64,000 nt of DNA from Gammaproteobacteria bacterium (GTDB taxonomy: Bacteria; Pseudomonadota; Gammaproteobacteria; Ga0077554; Ga007554): contig JAMPIW010000002.1 in the NCBI GenBank assembly GCA_040183005.1, forward strand, positions 248,001 through 312,000, in the 5' to 3' direction. Shown in pieces: positions 8,064-17,218 of this stretch. Made by a program: the position numbers and the translations under genes. Each line of letters starts with the position of its first letter. The stretch's first letter is position 1. The notes under the pieces are model-generated. The model saw nothing but the letters and a program-made list of their open reading frames with translations. It was not told where the DNA came from and did not search any database.

Positions 8064-9110
8064 TTATACAATGGGAAAATCATCACGAAACCGCTGCCCG
8101 ACCTCCAATACTGCATCCCAGTCCTCGAATAGCGCGTCCACACACAGCGGATCAAAGTGTTTTCCGGTTTCATTATTGATCAGTTCCAACACACGATCCA
8201 TCTCCCAGGCCTTTTTGTAGGGGCGACAGGACAATAAGGCATCAAAGACATCGGCCAGTGCCGTGATCCGCCCCACTATCGGGATATCGTCGCCTTTCGT
8301 TGCGTGCGGATAACCAGTGCCATCGTACCTTTCATGATGCGTCAGCGCAATCTGCGCCGCAACGCGCAATATGGGGGAATCACTGTCCTTGAGGATCTCA
8401 TGGCCGATCTGGGCGTGCTGCCGCATAATCTTCAGCTCGTCAGGCTCCAGGCGCCCGGGCTTGAGCAGTATATTATCGGGAATACCCACCTTGCCGATAT
8501 CGTGCATGGGTGCGGCTTTCTGGATCAGATCCTGCTCTTCTTCGGAAAGGCCGATACTCCGTGCGATAAGGCGCGCATAATGGGACATGCGAATAATGTG
8601 CGCGCCCGTCTCGGGGTCGCGGTATTCCGCCGCCTTGGACAGGCGAACAATGGTTTCACGCTCCCGCGCCACAATACCCGCCGTGGCTTTTTCAACCTCC
8701 CCGGCCAGCCATACCGCGCGATTAGCGAGCTGTTTCTGGTTACGGCGAATGGTCAGCATATTTCTGACACGCGCGGACAATTCGATTGCATCAACCGGTT
8801 TGGTGAGAAAATCCGTTGCGCCAATATTCAAAGCCTGGTGGCGGACATCCACCTCATTGCGCGATGTCACCATGATCACAGGTATAACCTCCTTACCGGC
8901 CATGCCACGGAAACGGCGGATAAACTCCATACCGTCCACCTCCGGCATCATGTAATCGACAATCACCAGATCGGGGACGTTGGTTTCACACCATGTCAGG
9001 GAATCGGCGGACACCGTAAAACATTGCGTTTCGCAGCCGTCCACCTTATCGAGCAGCGCTTGCACCAAGGCAATGTGATCCGGATCATCATCAGTCAGCA
9101 ATACTTTCAT
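8064..9110 (-). CDS. Response regulator with HD-GYP c-di-GMP phosphodiesterase domain (copy 2)
   Basis: The same architecture and exact length (348 residues) as the next gene downstream: receiver with DDD at 7-9 and Asp52 in VIVDYMMPE, then HD-GYP with HDIGKVGIPD and HHERYDGTGYP. Sequence identity between the pair is high throughout, and 87 bases separate them, so this is a tandem duplication that has diverged. It likely hydrolyses cyclic di-GMP under phospho-relay control. Confidence 0.92.
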   Translation of the reverse strand: MKVLLTDDDPDHIALVQALLDKVDGCETQCFTVSADSLTWCETNVPDLVIVDYMMPEVDGMEFIRRFRGMAGKEVIPVIMVTSRNEVDVRHQALNIGATDFLTKPVDAIELSARVRNMLTIRRNQKQLANRAVWLAGEVEKATAGIVARERETIVRLSKAAEYRDPETGAHIIRMSHYARLIARSIGLSEEEQDLIQKAAPMHDIGKVGIPDNILLKPGRLEPDELKIMRQHAQIGHEILKDSDSPILRVAAQIALTHHERYDGTGYPHATKGDDIPIVGRITALADVFDALLSCRPYKKAWEMDRVLELINNETGKHFDPLCVDALFEDWDAVLEVGQRFRDDFPIV

Positions 9111-9377
9111 TTCATTTTCCAGCCAGGAAGAATATTAAGCCCACTTCCTTTGATATTGGAAATTCCCTATATAATCACAGACTGGAACGCCGCCCGTCTC
9201 GCATACACGGTTAAATTTTGTGCAACCTTCACCAATCTGTCGTTTGTTAATTTTCTGTAAATACCCTATAAAAACCGTTCTCCAGCGCGATGCATGTCAT
9301 CAAGTACGGCAGTTTTCATGTAGAATCTTCGCCAATACCGCCAGACACATTGGCGACCTACTTATGAGCACTGACAA

Positions 9378-11030
9378 ATGTTGAAAATAGCCCTATTTTC
9401 TCATGACAAGCGCGGCTCCCGCTTCTGGCTGTTACTAGGCGTGCTACTGGCAACAACCGCCCAGGCAGACATCACCGACTGGGGTTACACCGTCCAACCC
9501 GGCGATACGCTGATCGGCGTTTCAAAAAACTATCTCGCCAATCCCAAAGATTGGCAAAAAATAAAAGCCGCCAATAAAATTAAAAATGACCGGCAAATCC
9601 CGCCAGGTTCGCAGATGCGCATTCCCATAGGGCTGCTAAAACGTGAACCCTTGCAAGCCGAGGTTATCCGTGTCCAGGGTAATGCCGAAGCGATTCCGGC
9701 ACAGGGCGGGGCACCCTTTGCCCTCGAAGCGGGCCGCACCTTGAACATGGGCGACCAGATCCACACCGGCGAAGGCAGCAATCTCACCTTGCGATTTACC
9801 GACGGTTCGCGCCTGATGCTACTGGAAAAAAGCCATCTGACACTGGAAGCCATGACGGCCTATGGCAAATCCGGCATCATCAATACCCGTAGCCGCCTGA
9901 ACAGCGGCCAGGTTGAAACACAGGCTACCCCGCTGAAAGGCCCGGCGGCGCGCTATGAAGTCATCACACCGACTATAGCCGTCGGTGTGCGCGGCACGAA
10001 TTTCCGTATCAGCGTGGATGAAGATGCCAAGGTGTCCCGTAGCGAGGTACTGGAGGGCGAAGTAACCGCAGAAGCGGTGGGCACGCAACTGTCCGTCCCT
10101 GCCGGTTTCGGCACGATGGCCGAAGCAGGTAAAGCGCCGATACCTCCCAAGGTGCTGTTGCAAGGTCCGGATTTATCGGGCGTATCGACATTGCTGCAAC
10201 GGGTGCCATTGCGTTTCAAGTGGGCAGCGATGGAGGGTGCGACATCTTATCGCGCCCAGGTGTTCGCCGATCCGGCGCTCCAGAACCTGCTGCTGGATGG
10301 CACGTTCCAGGGCAACGAAGCCAAGTGGGCGGATCTGCCTGATGGCAATTACATGCTGCGCGTGCGCGCTATTGATGCGCAGGGGCTGGAAGGCATGAAT
10401 ACGGACAAGGCTTTCAAGCTCAAGGCACGACCCGAACCGCCTTTTGTCAGCGCCCCCACGAACAAGGGCAAGCTGTATGGCGACAAGGCCGGATTTGAAT
10501 GGACGCGTTCGACACAGGCCGAAAGCTATCATTTGCAAATCGCCAGCGATGTAGCATTTGCCAAGCTCGCCACTGACATTGCCGATGTGAAAGACGTGCA
10601 ATATACCGCCACTCTGGCACCGGGCGAATATTACTGGCGCATCTCCAGCCGCATTCCCGGTGACGAGGGTCCATTCAGCGATACACAGCTTTTTACCCTC
10701 AAACCGATCCCGGCGGCGCCTGTAGCGTCGGCGCCCAAGATCAGCGACACGCAGATGGAATTCCAATGGTCGGCGGGAGAGGAAGGCCAAAAATATCAAT
10801 TTCAAATGGCGCGCGATAAGGATTTCAAAGACATCCATACCGACCAGACGCTGACCAAGCCGCACATCACTCTGCCCAAGCCTGGTGCAGGGGATTATTT
10901 CATGCGTATCAAGGCGATCGACCCTGACGGTTTTGCCGGACCTTTCAGCGCAACTCAGCAGATTCAGGTACCGCGCAACATCCCGTGGTGGCTGATCATT
11001 CCGGTACTGCTGTTTCCTCTAGTGCCATAA
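9378..11030 (+). CDS. Secreted LysM-FecR domain protein
   Basis: A 550-residue exported protein. A signal peptide (FWLLLGVLLATTAQA) is followed by a LysM peptidoglycan-binding domain at about 37-83 (YTVQPGDTLIGVSKNYL), a FecR domain at about 110-210 (GDQIHTGEGSNLTLRFTDGS, then TPTIAVGVRGTNFRI) and two or three fibronectin-like beta repeats. It ends in a hydrophobic helix (PWWLIIPVLLFPLVP) that may anchor it. The next gene, a CHASE2 kinase, begins 8 bases on. FecR-CHASE2 pairs are common neighbours, and the FecR protein may be the envelope-side partner of the sensor. Confidence 0.88.
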   Translation: MLKIALFSHDKRGSRFWLLLGVLLATTAQADITDWGYTVQPGDTLIGVSKNYLANPKDWQKIKAANKIKNDRQIPPGSQMRIPIGLLKREPLQAEVIRVQGNAEAIPAQGGAPFALEAGRTLNMGDQIHTGEGSNLTLRFTDGSRLMLLEKSHLTLEAMTAYGKSGIINTRSRLNSGQVETQATPLKGPAARYEVITPTIAVGVRGTNFRISVDEDAKVSRSEVLEGEVTAEAVGTQLSVPAGFGTMAEAGKAPIPPKVLLQGPDLSGVSTLLQRVPLRFKWAAMEGATSYRAQVFADPALQNLLLDGTFQGNEAKWADLPDGNYMLRVRAIDAQGLEGMNTDKAFKLKARPEPPFVSAPTNKGKLYGDKAGFEWTRSTQAESYHLQIASDVAFAKLATDIADVKDVQYTATLAPGEYYWRISSRIPGDEGPFSDTQLFTLKPIPAAPVASAPKISDTQMEFQWSAGEEGQKYQFQMARDKDFKDIHTDQTLTKPHITLPKPGAGDYFMRIKAIDPDGFAGPFSATQQIQVPRNIPWWLIIPVLLFPLVP

Positions 11031-11037
11031 AGGTACT

Positions 11038-13410
11038 ATGACTGGGGTACGCCTACTGCTCGCGGTCTGCGCCGCACTGCTGATCACGGCGCTCCTCGCG
11101 CAGACGATATCGTACCGGCAGATCGACCTGTGGCTGGCGGAGAACACCCAGCAACCACTGGTCGCCAAAGAGTTTCACTTCACCGACACGCTGATCGTCG
11201 ACGTGAACGAGGAGTCGATGGTGCGGCTCACCCCCGAGTTCGGTGCGTGGCCCTACCAGCGCGACATCTATGACCTGGTGACGCTCTACCTGAAAGACCT
11301 CGGCGCCAAAACCGTCGTTTACGACATCCTGTTTTCCGAGCAGCGCGAGGGCGACGAACAATTCGCGCGCGCCATCCAGCGCGCCGGCAATGTATTGCTG
11401 CCCGGCGTGGCACTGCCCTACACATCCCGACGGGATGATGCCTATCAAAAACAACTGGCGTCGCTGGCCTGGCCGCTCGCCAGCCCCGTGCCCACCACCC
11501 ATTGGGACGACATCACACTGCCACGGCCGGTATTCACTCCGCCCGATCCAACGGTAAAATTCGGCGTCATCAACCTCATCCCCGACCCTGAAGACGGCAT
11601 CCTGCGCCGCGTTCCGCTGTTTAACGAAACCTACAGCAAATATTTGCCCAACATGGCGCTAGCAGCCTTATTCGCCCACCAGCCTTACCCCCCCGTGAGC
11701 TACCTGCCTGATGAAGGAAAACTGCGTGTCGGGCAGCATTCCTGGCCCGTCACCAGCAAGGGTGAAATCATTTTGCAGCAGCCCAAAAATCGCAACTATT
11801 TCAGGGTGATGCCGTTTCACAAGCTGGTGTTTGCCGCCATGGGCATGCCGGGCGAGGAGATCGACCCGAACGAAGTGCGCAGCAAGACGATTTTCATCGG
11901 CAGTACCACGGCAATTCTCGGCGATCATCTCTCAACACCGCAGGGCATGACGCCCGGCCTGCACATCCTGGCGTTGACCTATCAAAATCTGGCGCAAGAC
12001 CTGGCGCTGCGTCCACCGCGCCTCGGCTGGAACCTGCTGTTAATCGCTATCGGCATCGCTTTCCCGCTGCTCGCCTGGCATCGCCGTTTTCAATCCGCCC
12101 TGTCGATGACACTGTTGGCCGCTGCGAGCATGGCGGCAATCTATCTGTTCAGTCTCGGCCTGCTGGCGCTCTACAAGCAGCAGAGCATGTTGCTGTTCGC
12201 GCTGATCAACAGTTTCATACTTTATCTCGCGCTGGTGCTGTCACGCCTGAAAATACTCTACGACGAACGGCAGCGCTTGTATTATGAAAAACTGGCGGCG
12301 GAAGAGGCCAACCAGCTCAAGAGCCGGTTTCTGTCGCACATCACGCACGAATTGCGCACGCCACTCACCGCTATTCTCGGCTTCAACCGGCTGCTTGGCG
12401 AGGATCCGTCACTCTCTGCAGCCTCAGGCAAGACCGTCAAGACCATCGACCAAAACAGCGAGCACCTGCTGCGGCTGATCAATAACCTGCTCGACCAGGC
12501 CAAGATCGAGGCCGGACAAATGGAGCTCGACGTGCGTCCGATAGCCATACGCGGCATGATTGACGGTGTAGTCGACACGCTGGACAAGCTGGCCGCCGCC
12601 AAAGGACTGAAGCTCAATGCGGTGTATGACACCAACCTGCCGCAGGGGCTGTCGATCGACGGCTTCCGCCTGCGGCAGATCCTCATTAATCTGGTTGGTA
12701 ACGCCCTCAAATTCACCGCTCAGGGACACATCCAGATCAAAGCCAGGTGGGAAAATGGATGGTTGGAGATTGCCGTGGAGGACACCGGGCCGGGCATACC
12801 TCAGGCCGCGTTGGACAAGATCTTCGAGGCCTTTCAACAGTCCGACACTTCCGTGGCCAGCACACATGGCGGCACCGGGCTAGGCCTCACCATCAGCCGC
12901 AATCTGGCGCATCTGATGGCGGGCACCATATCGGTTGAATCCACGCTGAGCAAAGGCTCGACATTTTATTTGCGCATCCCCGCGCCACAGGCGGAACTGC
13001 CCGGCGAGATTACGCACCAACCCAAACCCTCAGAGAAGCTGAGCGGTCGCGTGTTACTGGCCGACGATTCCGAGGACGCCCGCGCCCTTTTCAAAAACTA
13101 CTTCGACAACATGGGTCTCTCTTCCATGTTTGCGGAAAATGGCCAGATTGCAGTGGACATCGCGCTTGCGGAACAACCGGATATCGTGCTGATGGACATG
13201 GAAATGCCAATCATGAATGGCCTGGAAGCCATACAAGTGCTACGCCAGCGGGGCTACACAAAACCTGTTCTGGCGCTTACCGCGCATGCCGGCGAGGCCA
13301 TGCGCGACAAGCTGCTCCAGGCCGGCTTTGATGACTGCCTGACCAAACCCATCAAGCGCGAAGCCCTGAAAAATGCACTCGTTGCGGCATTATTACCGTT
13401 GCGCAAGTGA
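11038..13410 (+). CDS. CHASE2-domain hybrid sensor histidine kinase
   Basis: A 790-residue membrane kinase. One N-terminal helix is followed by a periplasmic CHASE2 domain (about 30-325), three close membrane helices (about 330-400) and a HisKA dimerisation domain with phospho-His437 in ITHELRTPLTAI. An HATPase domain follows (VGNALKFT, DTGPGIP, GTGLGLTI). Last is a C-terminal receiver with Asp720 in VLMDMEMP. It is sandwiched between the FecR-LysM gene and an Hpt gene, giving a complete His-Asp-His relay. The output regulator is unknown; the HD-GYP response regulators 2-4 kb away are candidates. Confidence 0.93.
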   Translation: MTGVRLLLAVCAALLITALLAQTISYRQIDLWLAENTQQPLVAKEFHFTDTLIVDVNEESMVRLTPEFGAWPYQRDIYDLVTLYLKDLGAKTVVYDILFSEQREGDEQFARAIQRAGNVLLPGVALPYTSRRDDAYQKQLASLAWPLASPVPTTHWDDITLPRPVFTPPDPTVKFGVINLIPDPEDGILRRVPLFNETYSKYLPNMALAALFAHQPYPPVSYLPDEGKLRVGQHSWPVTSKGEIILQQPKNRNYFRVMPFHKLVFAAMGMPGEEIDPNEVRSKTIFIGSTTAILGDHLSTPQGMTPGLHILALTYQNLAQDLALRPPRLGWNLLLIAIGIAFPLLAWHRRFQSALSMTLLAAASMAAIYLFSLGLLALYKQQSMLLFALINSFILYLALVLSRLKILYDERQRLYYEKLAAEEANQLKSRFLSHITHELRTPLTAILGFNRLLGEDPSLSAASGKTVKTIDQNSEHLLRLINNLLDQAKIEAGQMELDVRPIAIRGMIDGVVDTLDKLAAAKGLKLNAVYDTNLPQGLSIDGFRLRQILINLVGNALKFTAQGHIQIKARWENGWLEIAVEDTGPGIPQAALDKIFEAFQQSDTSVASTHGGTGLGLTISRNLAHLMAGTISVESTLSKGSTFYLRIPAPQAELPGEITHQPKPSEKLSGRVLLADDSEDARALFKNYFDNMGLSSMFAENGQIAVDIALAEQPDIVLMDMEMPIMNGLEAIQVLRQRGYTKPVLALTAHAGEAMRDKLLQAGFDDCLTKPIKREALKNALVAALLPLRK

Positions 13411-13434
13411 TTTGAAACACGCAAGATATGCCAC

Positions 13435-13740
13435 ATGGATAATCCCAAGATCACGGTGCATATAGACGCCTCCCTCAAGGATCTGGCAGCGAACTATCTT
13501 GCCAACAGACGGCGGGATATCGGCACCATTATGGAAGCATTGAAGCGTGGGGATTATGAGCCAATCCGCGCCATCGGCCATAACATCAGAGGCACGGGTG
13601 CGGGCTATGGTTTCGATTTCATCAGCGAAATCGGGGATGGGCTAGAGCAGGCCGCACCACAAGGGGACGCTGCAACCATCAGCAAGCTGACCACTGAATT
13701 GGCCGATTATCTGCGGCGGCTTGATGTGGTGTTCGATTAA
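13435..13740 (+). CDS. Hpt-domain phosphotransfer protein
   Basis: A 101-residue helical protein with the Hpt phospho-acceptor His49 in IRAIGHNIRGTGAGYGF and the usual following helix. It starts 25 bases after the hybrid kinase and in the same direction. It would receive phosphate from the kinase's receiver and pass it to a separate response regulator. Confidence 0.82.
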   Translation: MDNPKITVHIDASLKDLAANYLANRRRDIGTIMEALKRGDYEPIRAIGHNIRGTGAGYGFDFISEIGDGLEQAAPQGDAATISKLTTELADYLRRLDVVFD

Positions 13741-13752
13741 CCAGAATATTTA

Positions 13753-13970
13753 ACCCAGATTGTTCATTAGGCGAAATAGGACTCACACTGCCGTTCGTGG
13801 TGAGCTTGTCGAACCATGAACGGCTCCTCGACAGGCTCAATGTGTAGGTTGGGTCAAGGAGCGCACGCTCCGGACCCAACAAAATCATTGCTTCAGGCAA
13901 TGTTGGGTCCGCTTCGCTTGACCCAACCTACTTTAAGTGCACAATTTTGGGGCTAATGGACAATCCGGGT
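13753..13970. mobile_element. MITE family 1, copy 2, with a nested palindromic element
   Basis: The same terminal repeats as copy 1 but in inverted orientation (GCGAAATAG lies next to the left arm). It is flanked by TTA at 13750-13752 and 13971-13973. Its interior is interrupted by an 88-bp palindromic repeat of another family (13844-13931), so one mobile sequence lies inside another. Nothing is coding. Confidence 0.68.
13844..13931. repeat. Palindromic GTAGGTTGGGTC element nested in a MITE
   Basis: It begins GTAGGTTGGGTC and ends GACCCAACCTAC, with two smaller internal hairpins. Relatives of this hairpin family occur at 18461, 44804 and 48824 in this window, mostly just after stop codons. 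Confidence 0.6.
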
Positions 13971-13974
13971 TTAA

Positions 13975-14138
13975 CCTTAAAACCTCTTTTTGTCCACGAA
14001 AAACACGTTGTCACGAAATAAAACAAAAATATGGATTGCTTCAGCAATTCACCGGATGGGTGGCAAGTAAGATAGCGATACGTATTTGAATATTTTCGTG
14101 TTTTTTCGTGACTTTCGTGGATAACTTAAGTTTTTTAG
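13975..14138. mobile_element. MITE family 2, copy A
   Basis: A 164-bp non-coding element with imperfect terminal repeats (CCTTAAAACCTCTTTTTGTC... and ...GTGGATAACTTAAGTTTTTTAG) and a conserved centre containing ATTCACCGGATGGGTGGCAA. It is flanked by TTTAA at 13970-13974 and 14139-14143. The right copy overlaps the stop codon of the metal permease gene. Copies B and C lie at 29482 and 53141. Confidence 0.7.
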
Positions 14139-14139
14139 T

Positions 14140-14919
14140 TTAACGGAACAAACGCCTGCCGCTCACCGAAACCCGCCACGCCACCAGCATACCCAATACC
14201 GCCAACGACCATACCACTACCGCGCCCGAGGGCAAGTCGAACAGTGCCGACAACGCCAGTCCCACGGCGTAACCAACAATTCCCAAGGCATACGCCAGCG
14301 CCAGACGTGAGGATTCACGGCCGCAGCCGCGCGTCGCCAACGCCGGAATGATCAGGCTGGCGAATACCAGGTACACGCCAACCAGTTGCACGGACGCGGT
14401 GACGGTAACGGCGAACAAGGCATAAAAACCCAAGCCGCCAAGACGACTGCGCAGGCCAAACCATGCAGCCAATACCGCGGCATACAGCACCGCAATTGGG
14501 ATGAGATCGGGCAACGTCACCCAAAGAATCTGCCCCACCAGCAAATCCTTGAGGTGCTCGCCGCCATGTGGATCACTACTCATCAGCAAAATCCCGCCCG
14601 TCGCCGCCAGCACGAATAGCACACCGATCAGTGCCTCCTGCATCTGCGGCCAGCGTTTTTCACTCCAGGTGAGGAGCAACGCACCAAGCAGCGCTGCGCC
14701 CACTGCCACGACCTGTGTCTGCCACCCTTGCTCTTCGCCCCAGCCCAGGGCGTGCGCGGCGATCACACCCAACCCGGCAAGCTGGGCAATCGCCAGATCG
14801 ATAAAGACGATGCCGCGCGCCAACACCTGGCTGCCCAGTGGCACGTGGGTGGCGAGCACCAGCAGCCCGGCGAGCAGCGCCGGGCCGAGGATACTCCAAT
14901 CGAGGCTCATCAGGTTCAT
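14140..14919 (-). CDS. Metal ABC transporter permease (ZnuB-like)
   Basis: A 259-residue integral membrane protein of the ABC-3 family, with about seven or eight helices. It has IVFIDLAIAQLAGLG near the N terminus and a VQLVGVYLVFASLIIPAL segment typical of ZnuB/MntB permeases. It overlaps the binding-protein gene by four bases (ATGA). Zinc is the likeliest substrate, but manganese or iron cannot be excluded. No ATP-binding subunit is present in the cluster; two MITEs lie directly past this gene's stop. Confidence 0.85.
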   Translation of the reverse strand: MNLMSLDWSILGPALLAGLLVLATHVPLGSQVLARGIVFIDLAIAQLAGLGVIAAHALGWGEEQGWQTQVVAVGAALLGALLLTWSEKRWPQMQEALIGVLFVLAATGGILLMSSDPHGGEHLKDLLVGQILWVTLPDLIPIAVLYAAVLAAWFGLRSRLGGLGFYALFAVTVTASVQLVGVYLVFASLIIPALATRGCGRESSRLALAYALGIVGYAVGLALSALFDLPSGAVVVWSLAVLGMLVAWRVSVSGRRLFR

Positions 14920-15812
14920 TTGAGCAAACGGACCAGCGTGTCATCGAACAACCCGAACAGATCCTTGGCCTGCTCCGAACCACCCACTGTGAAGGGCAAC
15001 TCCACCGCCGGGATGTTGGCCCGCTCCGCCAGCCAGAGCGAGGGACGGGAGTCCTGGTAGGCGGCGCGGATCACCATTTTCGCCGGTTTCTGCCTCAACT
15101 GCGCCAGCACTTGCGACAAATAGGCGCTGCTCGGCGGTATGCCCGGCTTGGCTTCGAGCGTGGCAATCTCCCGCAACCCCAGCCACAGGCTAAGGTAACT
15201 CCAGCTCTTGTGCTGCGTAACGATAGGGATGCCCCTGAGCGGCGCGCCCTGCTGTTCCCAGCGCCGCATAGCCTGCGTCCAGCGTTTGGCGAAGTCGTCG
15301 TGACGCGCCTGATACTGAGCTGCATTCGCGCCATCAATCTGCGCCAGCCGCTTTGCCAGCCCTGCGGCAACCAATGCGATATTGCGTGGATCGAGATGGA
15401 GGTGGGGATTACCCATCGCATGAACATCACCCTCCGCCCTGTCCAGCCTGCCTGGCACTTCCAGTAAGGTAACAAAGGCGGCCGCCTCGAAATAGCCCGG
15501 TCCACCGGGCTGCACCCGGCTATTACCTCCCTGCTGGAGCAGCAACGGCAACCACCCTTGCTCCAGGTCGCCACCAGTGCACACCACCAGGTCTGCCTTG
15601 CGCATTTGGGCGATGAGGCTGGGCCGGGCCTCGATAAGGTGCGGGTCTTGCAGGCCCGTTGTTGCCGTATAAACACTCACCGCCGGGCCGCCAAGCTCGG
15701 TAGCCAGCGCTCCCCACTCCGGCTCGCAGGCAAACACCCGCAATGCCGCCGATGCAGGGATGCTGAAAAGCAGCAACGAGACCCCCAATATGTGCAAAAA
15801 ACCTTTTTTCAT
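14916..15812 (-). CDS. Metal ABC transporter substrate-binding protein (ZnuA-like)
   Basis: A periplasmic cluster A-I binding protein of about 298 residues. The frame is open to 15854, but ATG at 15812 starts a clear signal peptide (MKKGFLHILGVSLLLFSIP, cut after ASA). Metal ligands typical of the family can be placed at LQDPHLIEARPS and GNPHLHLDPRNI, and in TQHKSWSYLS. It lacks the long His-rich loop of E. coli ZnuA. It delivers metal to the permease encoded by the overlapping next gene. Confidence 0.86.
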   Translation of the reverse strand: MKKGFLHILGVSLLLFSIPASAALRVFACEPEWGALATELGGPAVSVYTATTGLQDPHLIEARPSLIAQMRKADLVVCTGGDLEQGWLPLLLQQGGNSRVQPGGPGYFEAAAFVTLLEVPGRLDRAEGDVHAMGNPHLHLDPRNIALVAAGLAKRLAQIDGANAAQYQARHDDFAKRWTQAMRRWEQQGAPLRGIPIVTQHKSWSYLSLWLGLREIATLEAKPGIPPSSAYLSQVLAQLRQKPAKMVIRAAYQDSRPSLWLAERANIPAVELPFTVGGSEQAKDLFGLFDDTLVRLLK

Positions 15813-15834
15813 GACAGCCATCCCCAAAAAAATC

Positions 15835-15863
15835 GTAGGGCGCGTCACACGCACCCTACTCTA
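15835..15863. repeat. Short palindromic TAGGGCGCG...CACCCTA element
   Basis: An imperfect hairpin (GTAGGGCGCGTCACACGCACCCTAC) between the porin-like gene stop and the binding-protein gene start. It belongs to the loosely related dispersed hairpins of this window and may attenuate or stabilise the mRNA within the metal operon. Confidence 0.4.
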
Positions 15864-15867
15864 CTCC

Positions 15868-17121
15868 TTAAAACTTGTGTGCGCCGTGCGCACCCAGGCT
15901 CATGATGTATTGCAGATAAATCTCGTTGGCATCCTTGGGCGCAGTCTGATTATGGCTGAACTGCACACGCAAGCGGCTAAACGCGCTGTTGGAGAAATCG
16001 AGCATCACGCTGGCGCGCTGCGGCTTGTGGCCTTCGGGGTCGAGAAGCGTACCTGCCAGCTCTACAGGCGGCATGCCGCCCTTGAGCTCGTCATAGCGCG
16101 CCCCTACCCGCCAGCGCGGCATGAACTGATAAACCGCCTGGGCATACCACCCCGACTGTTTGGCCCCATAACGCACATCTTGCGCGGGCGAACCGAAAGT
16201 ATAGGCGCCGCTCTCGTCACGCTGGAGATATTCCGCCTGAAACTTGAAATTGGTCACGGCGGGATTACGCAGCGGCGCCCACTTCCAGACAAAATTAGCG
16301 ACGTTCAGAGGCGCTTTGCCGGTAAAGCTGTACTCATTGTGAGCATGGTCCTCAAACGTGCGCCCCTGCGCGTCGGCCTCCAGTCGCGCCACGCCCGCGC
16401 GCCAGCTATGGCTAAGGCCGACATCATCACCGAGATTGACAAAGGCGCTGCGCGCACCGATCCCACGCTTCGCCGCACCCGCAGCGGGAAAGTTCTCGCC
16501 ACGCAACGCCTCGGCTCCAAACTCCACGAACAGCGGCGCAGGCGCAACCCAGCGCAACTGCACGCCGTCATCACCGTAATTCCCACCGAGCATGGCGCGA
16601 TACGGCAGGGCAATATCAACGAAATCCCAGAAGTGCGGATGTTGCTCGTTGAGATAACCGATACCCGACAGGAAACGTCCACCCTTGACTGTCAAACCCT
16701 GAGGCAAACCGAGCGTCTGAAAAAAGGCCTCCTCGACCTGGGCCTTGCCATCTTCCAGCTTAAGGATCAACGAACCGTAGAATTTGTCATCCACATTGCT
16801 CGACAAGACCAGCTCACTCCCTTGAAGCGACAAGCCCTCCCTAGTCGCCCCATGGGCGTCACCGGCCGGGACAAAGCCATGAATGTCTTCCTGGTAGCTT
16901 TTGGTGAAACGGCTGTACGTGCCATATAGCAGCAGGCTGACTGCGGGATTGAAGGCATTGCTGGTGACGATGGGCCGCTGCGTTTGCCACGGCCGGCGCA
17001 TCTCGTCACCTGTTCCCGACTTGGCTTCGGGCGGGGTTCTTTGCTGCGTTTCTTCCTGGGCAATAACTGGCTGAGACAGGACAGCCGCCATGCCGATGAC
17101 GGCAAATTGTTTCTTGATCAT
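15868..17121 (-). CDS. Outer-membrane beta-barrel protein of the metal-uptake cluster
   Basis: A 417-residue exported protein. ATG at 17121 (GGAGAAAATA upstream) starts a signal peptide MIKKQFAVIGMAAVLSQPVIA. The rest is rich in alternating aromatic beta strands (GWYAQAVYQFMPRWRVGARY, QRASVMLDFSNSAFSRLRVQ) and ends in Phe, as barrels recognised by BAM do. It has no TonB box or plug domain, so it looks like a porin-like channel. Position before znuA/B-like genes suggests metal passage over the outer membrane. That role is inference. Confidence 0.72.
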   Translation of the reverse strand: MIKKQFAVIGMAAVLSQPVIAQEETQQRTPPEAKSGTGDEMRRPWQTQRPIVTSNAFNPAVSLLLYGTYSRFTKSYQEDIHGFVPAGDAHGATREGLSLQGSELVLSSNVDDKFYGSLILKLEDGKAQVEEAFFQTLGLPQGLTVKGGRFLSGIGYLNEQHPHFWDFVDIALPYRAMLGGNYGDDGVQLRWVAPAPLFVEFGAEALRGENFPAAGAAKRGIGARSAFVNLGDDVGLSHSWRAGVARLEADAQGRTFEDHAHNEYSFTGKAPLNVANFVWKWAPLRNPAVTNFKFQAEYLQRDESGAYTFGSPAQDVRYGAKQSGWYAQAVYQFMPRWRVGARYDELKGGMPPVELAGTLLDPEGHKPQRASVMLDFSNSAFSRLRVQFSHNQTAPKDANEIYLQYIMSLGAHGAHKF

Positions 17122-17218
17122 TATTTTCTCCACACGATAAATACACCGCAGCGCAGCGCACACACGGCAAAAACACATACCAACCCGCTCTAAAGGGTAT
17201 TGGCGATTCGGTTGTTTT

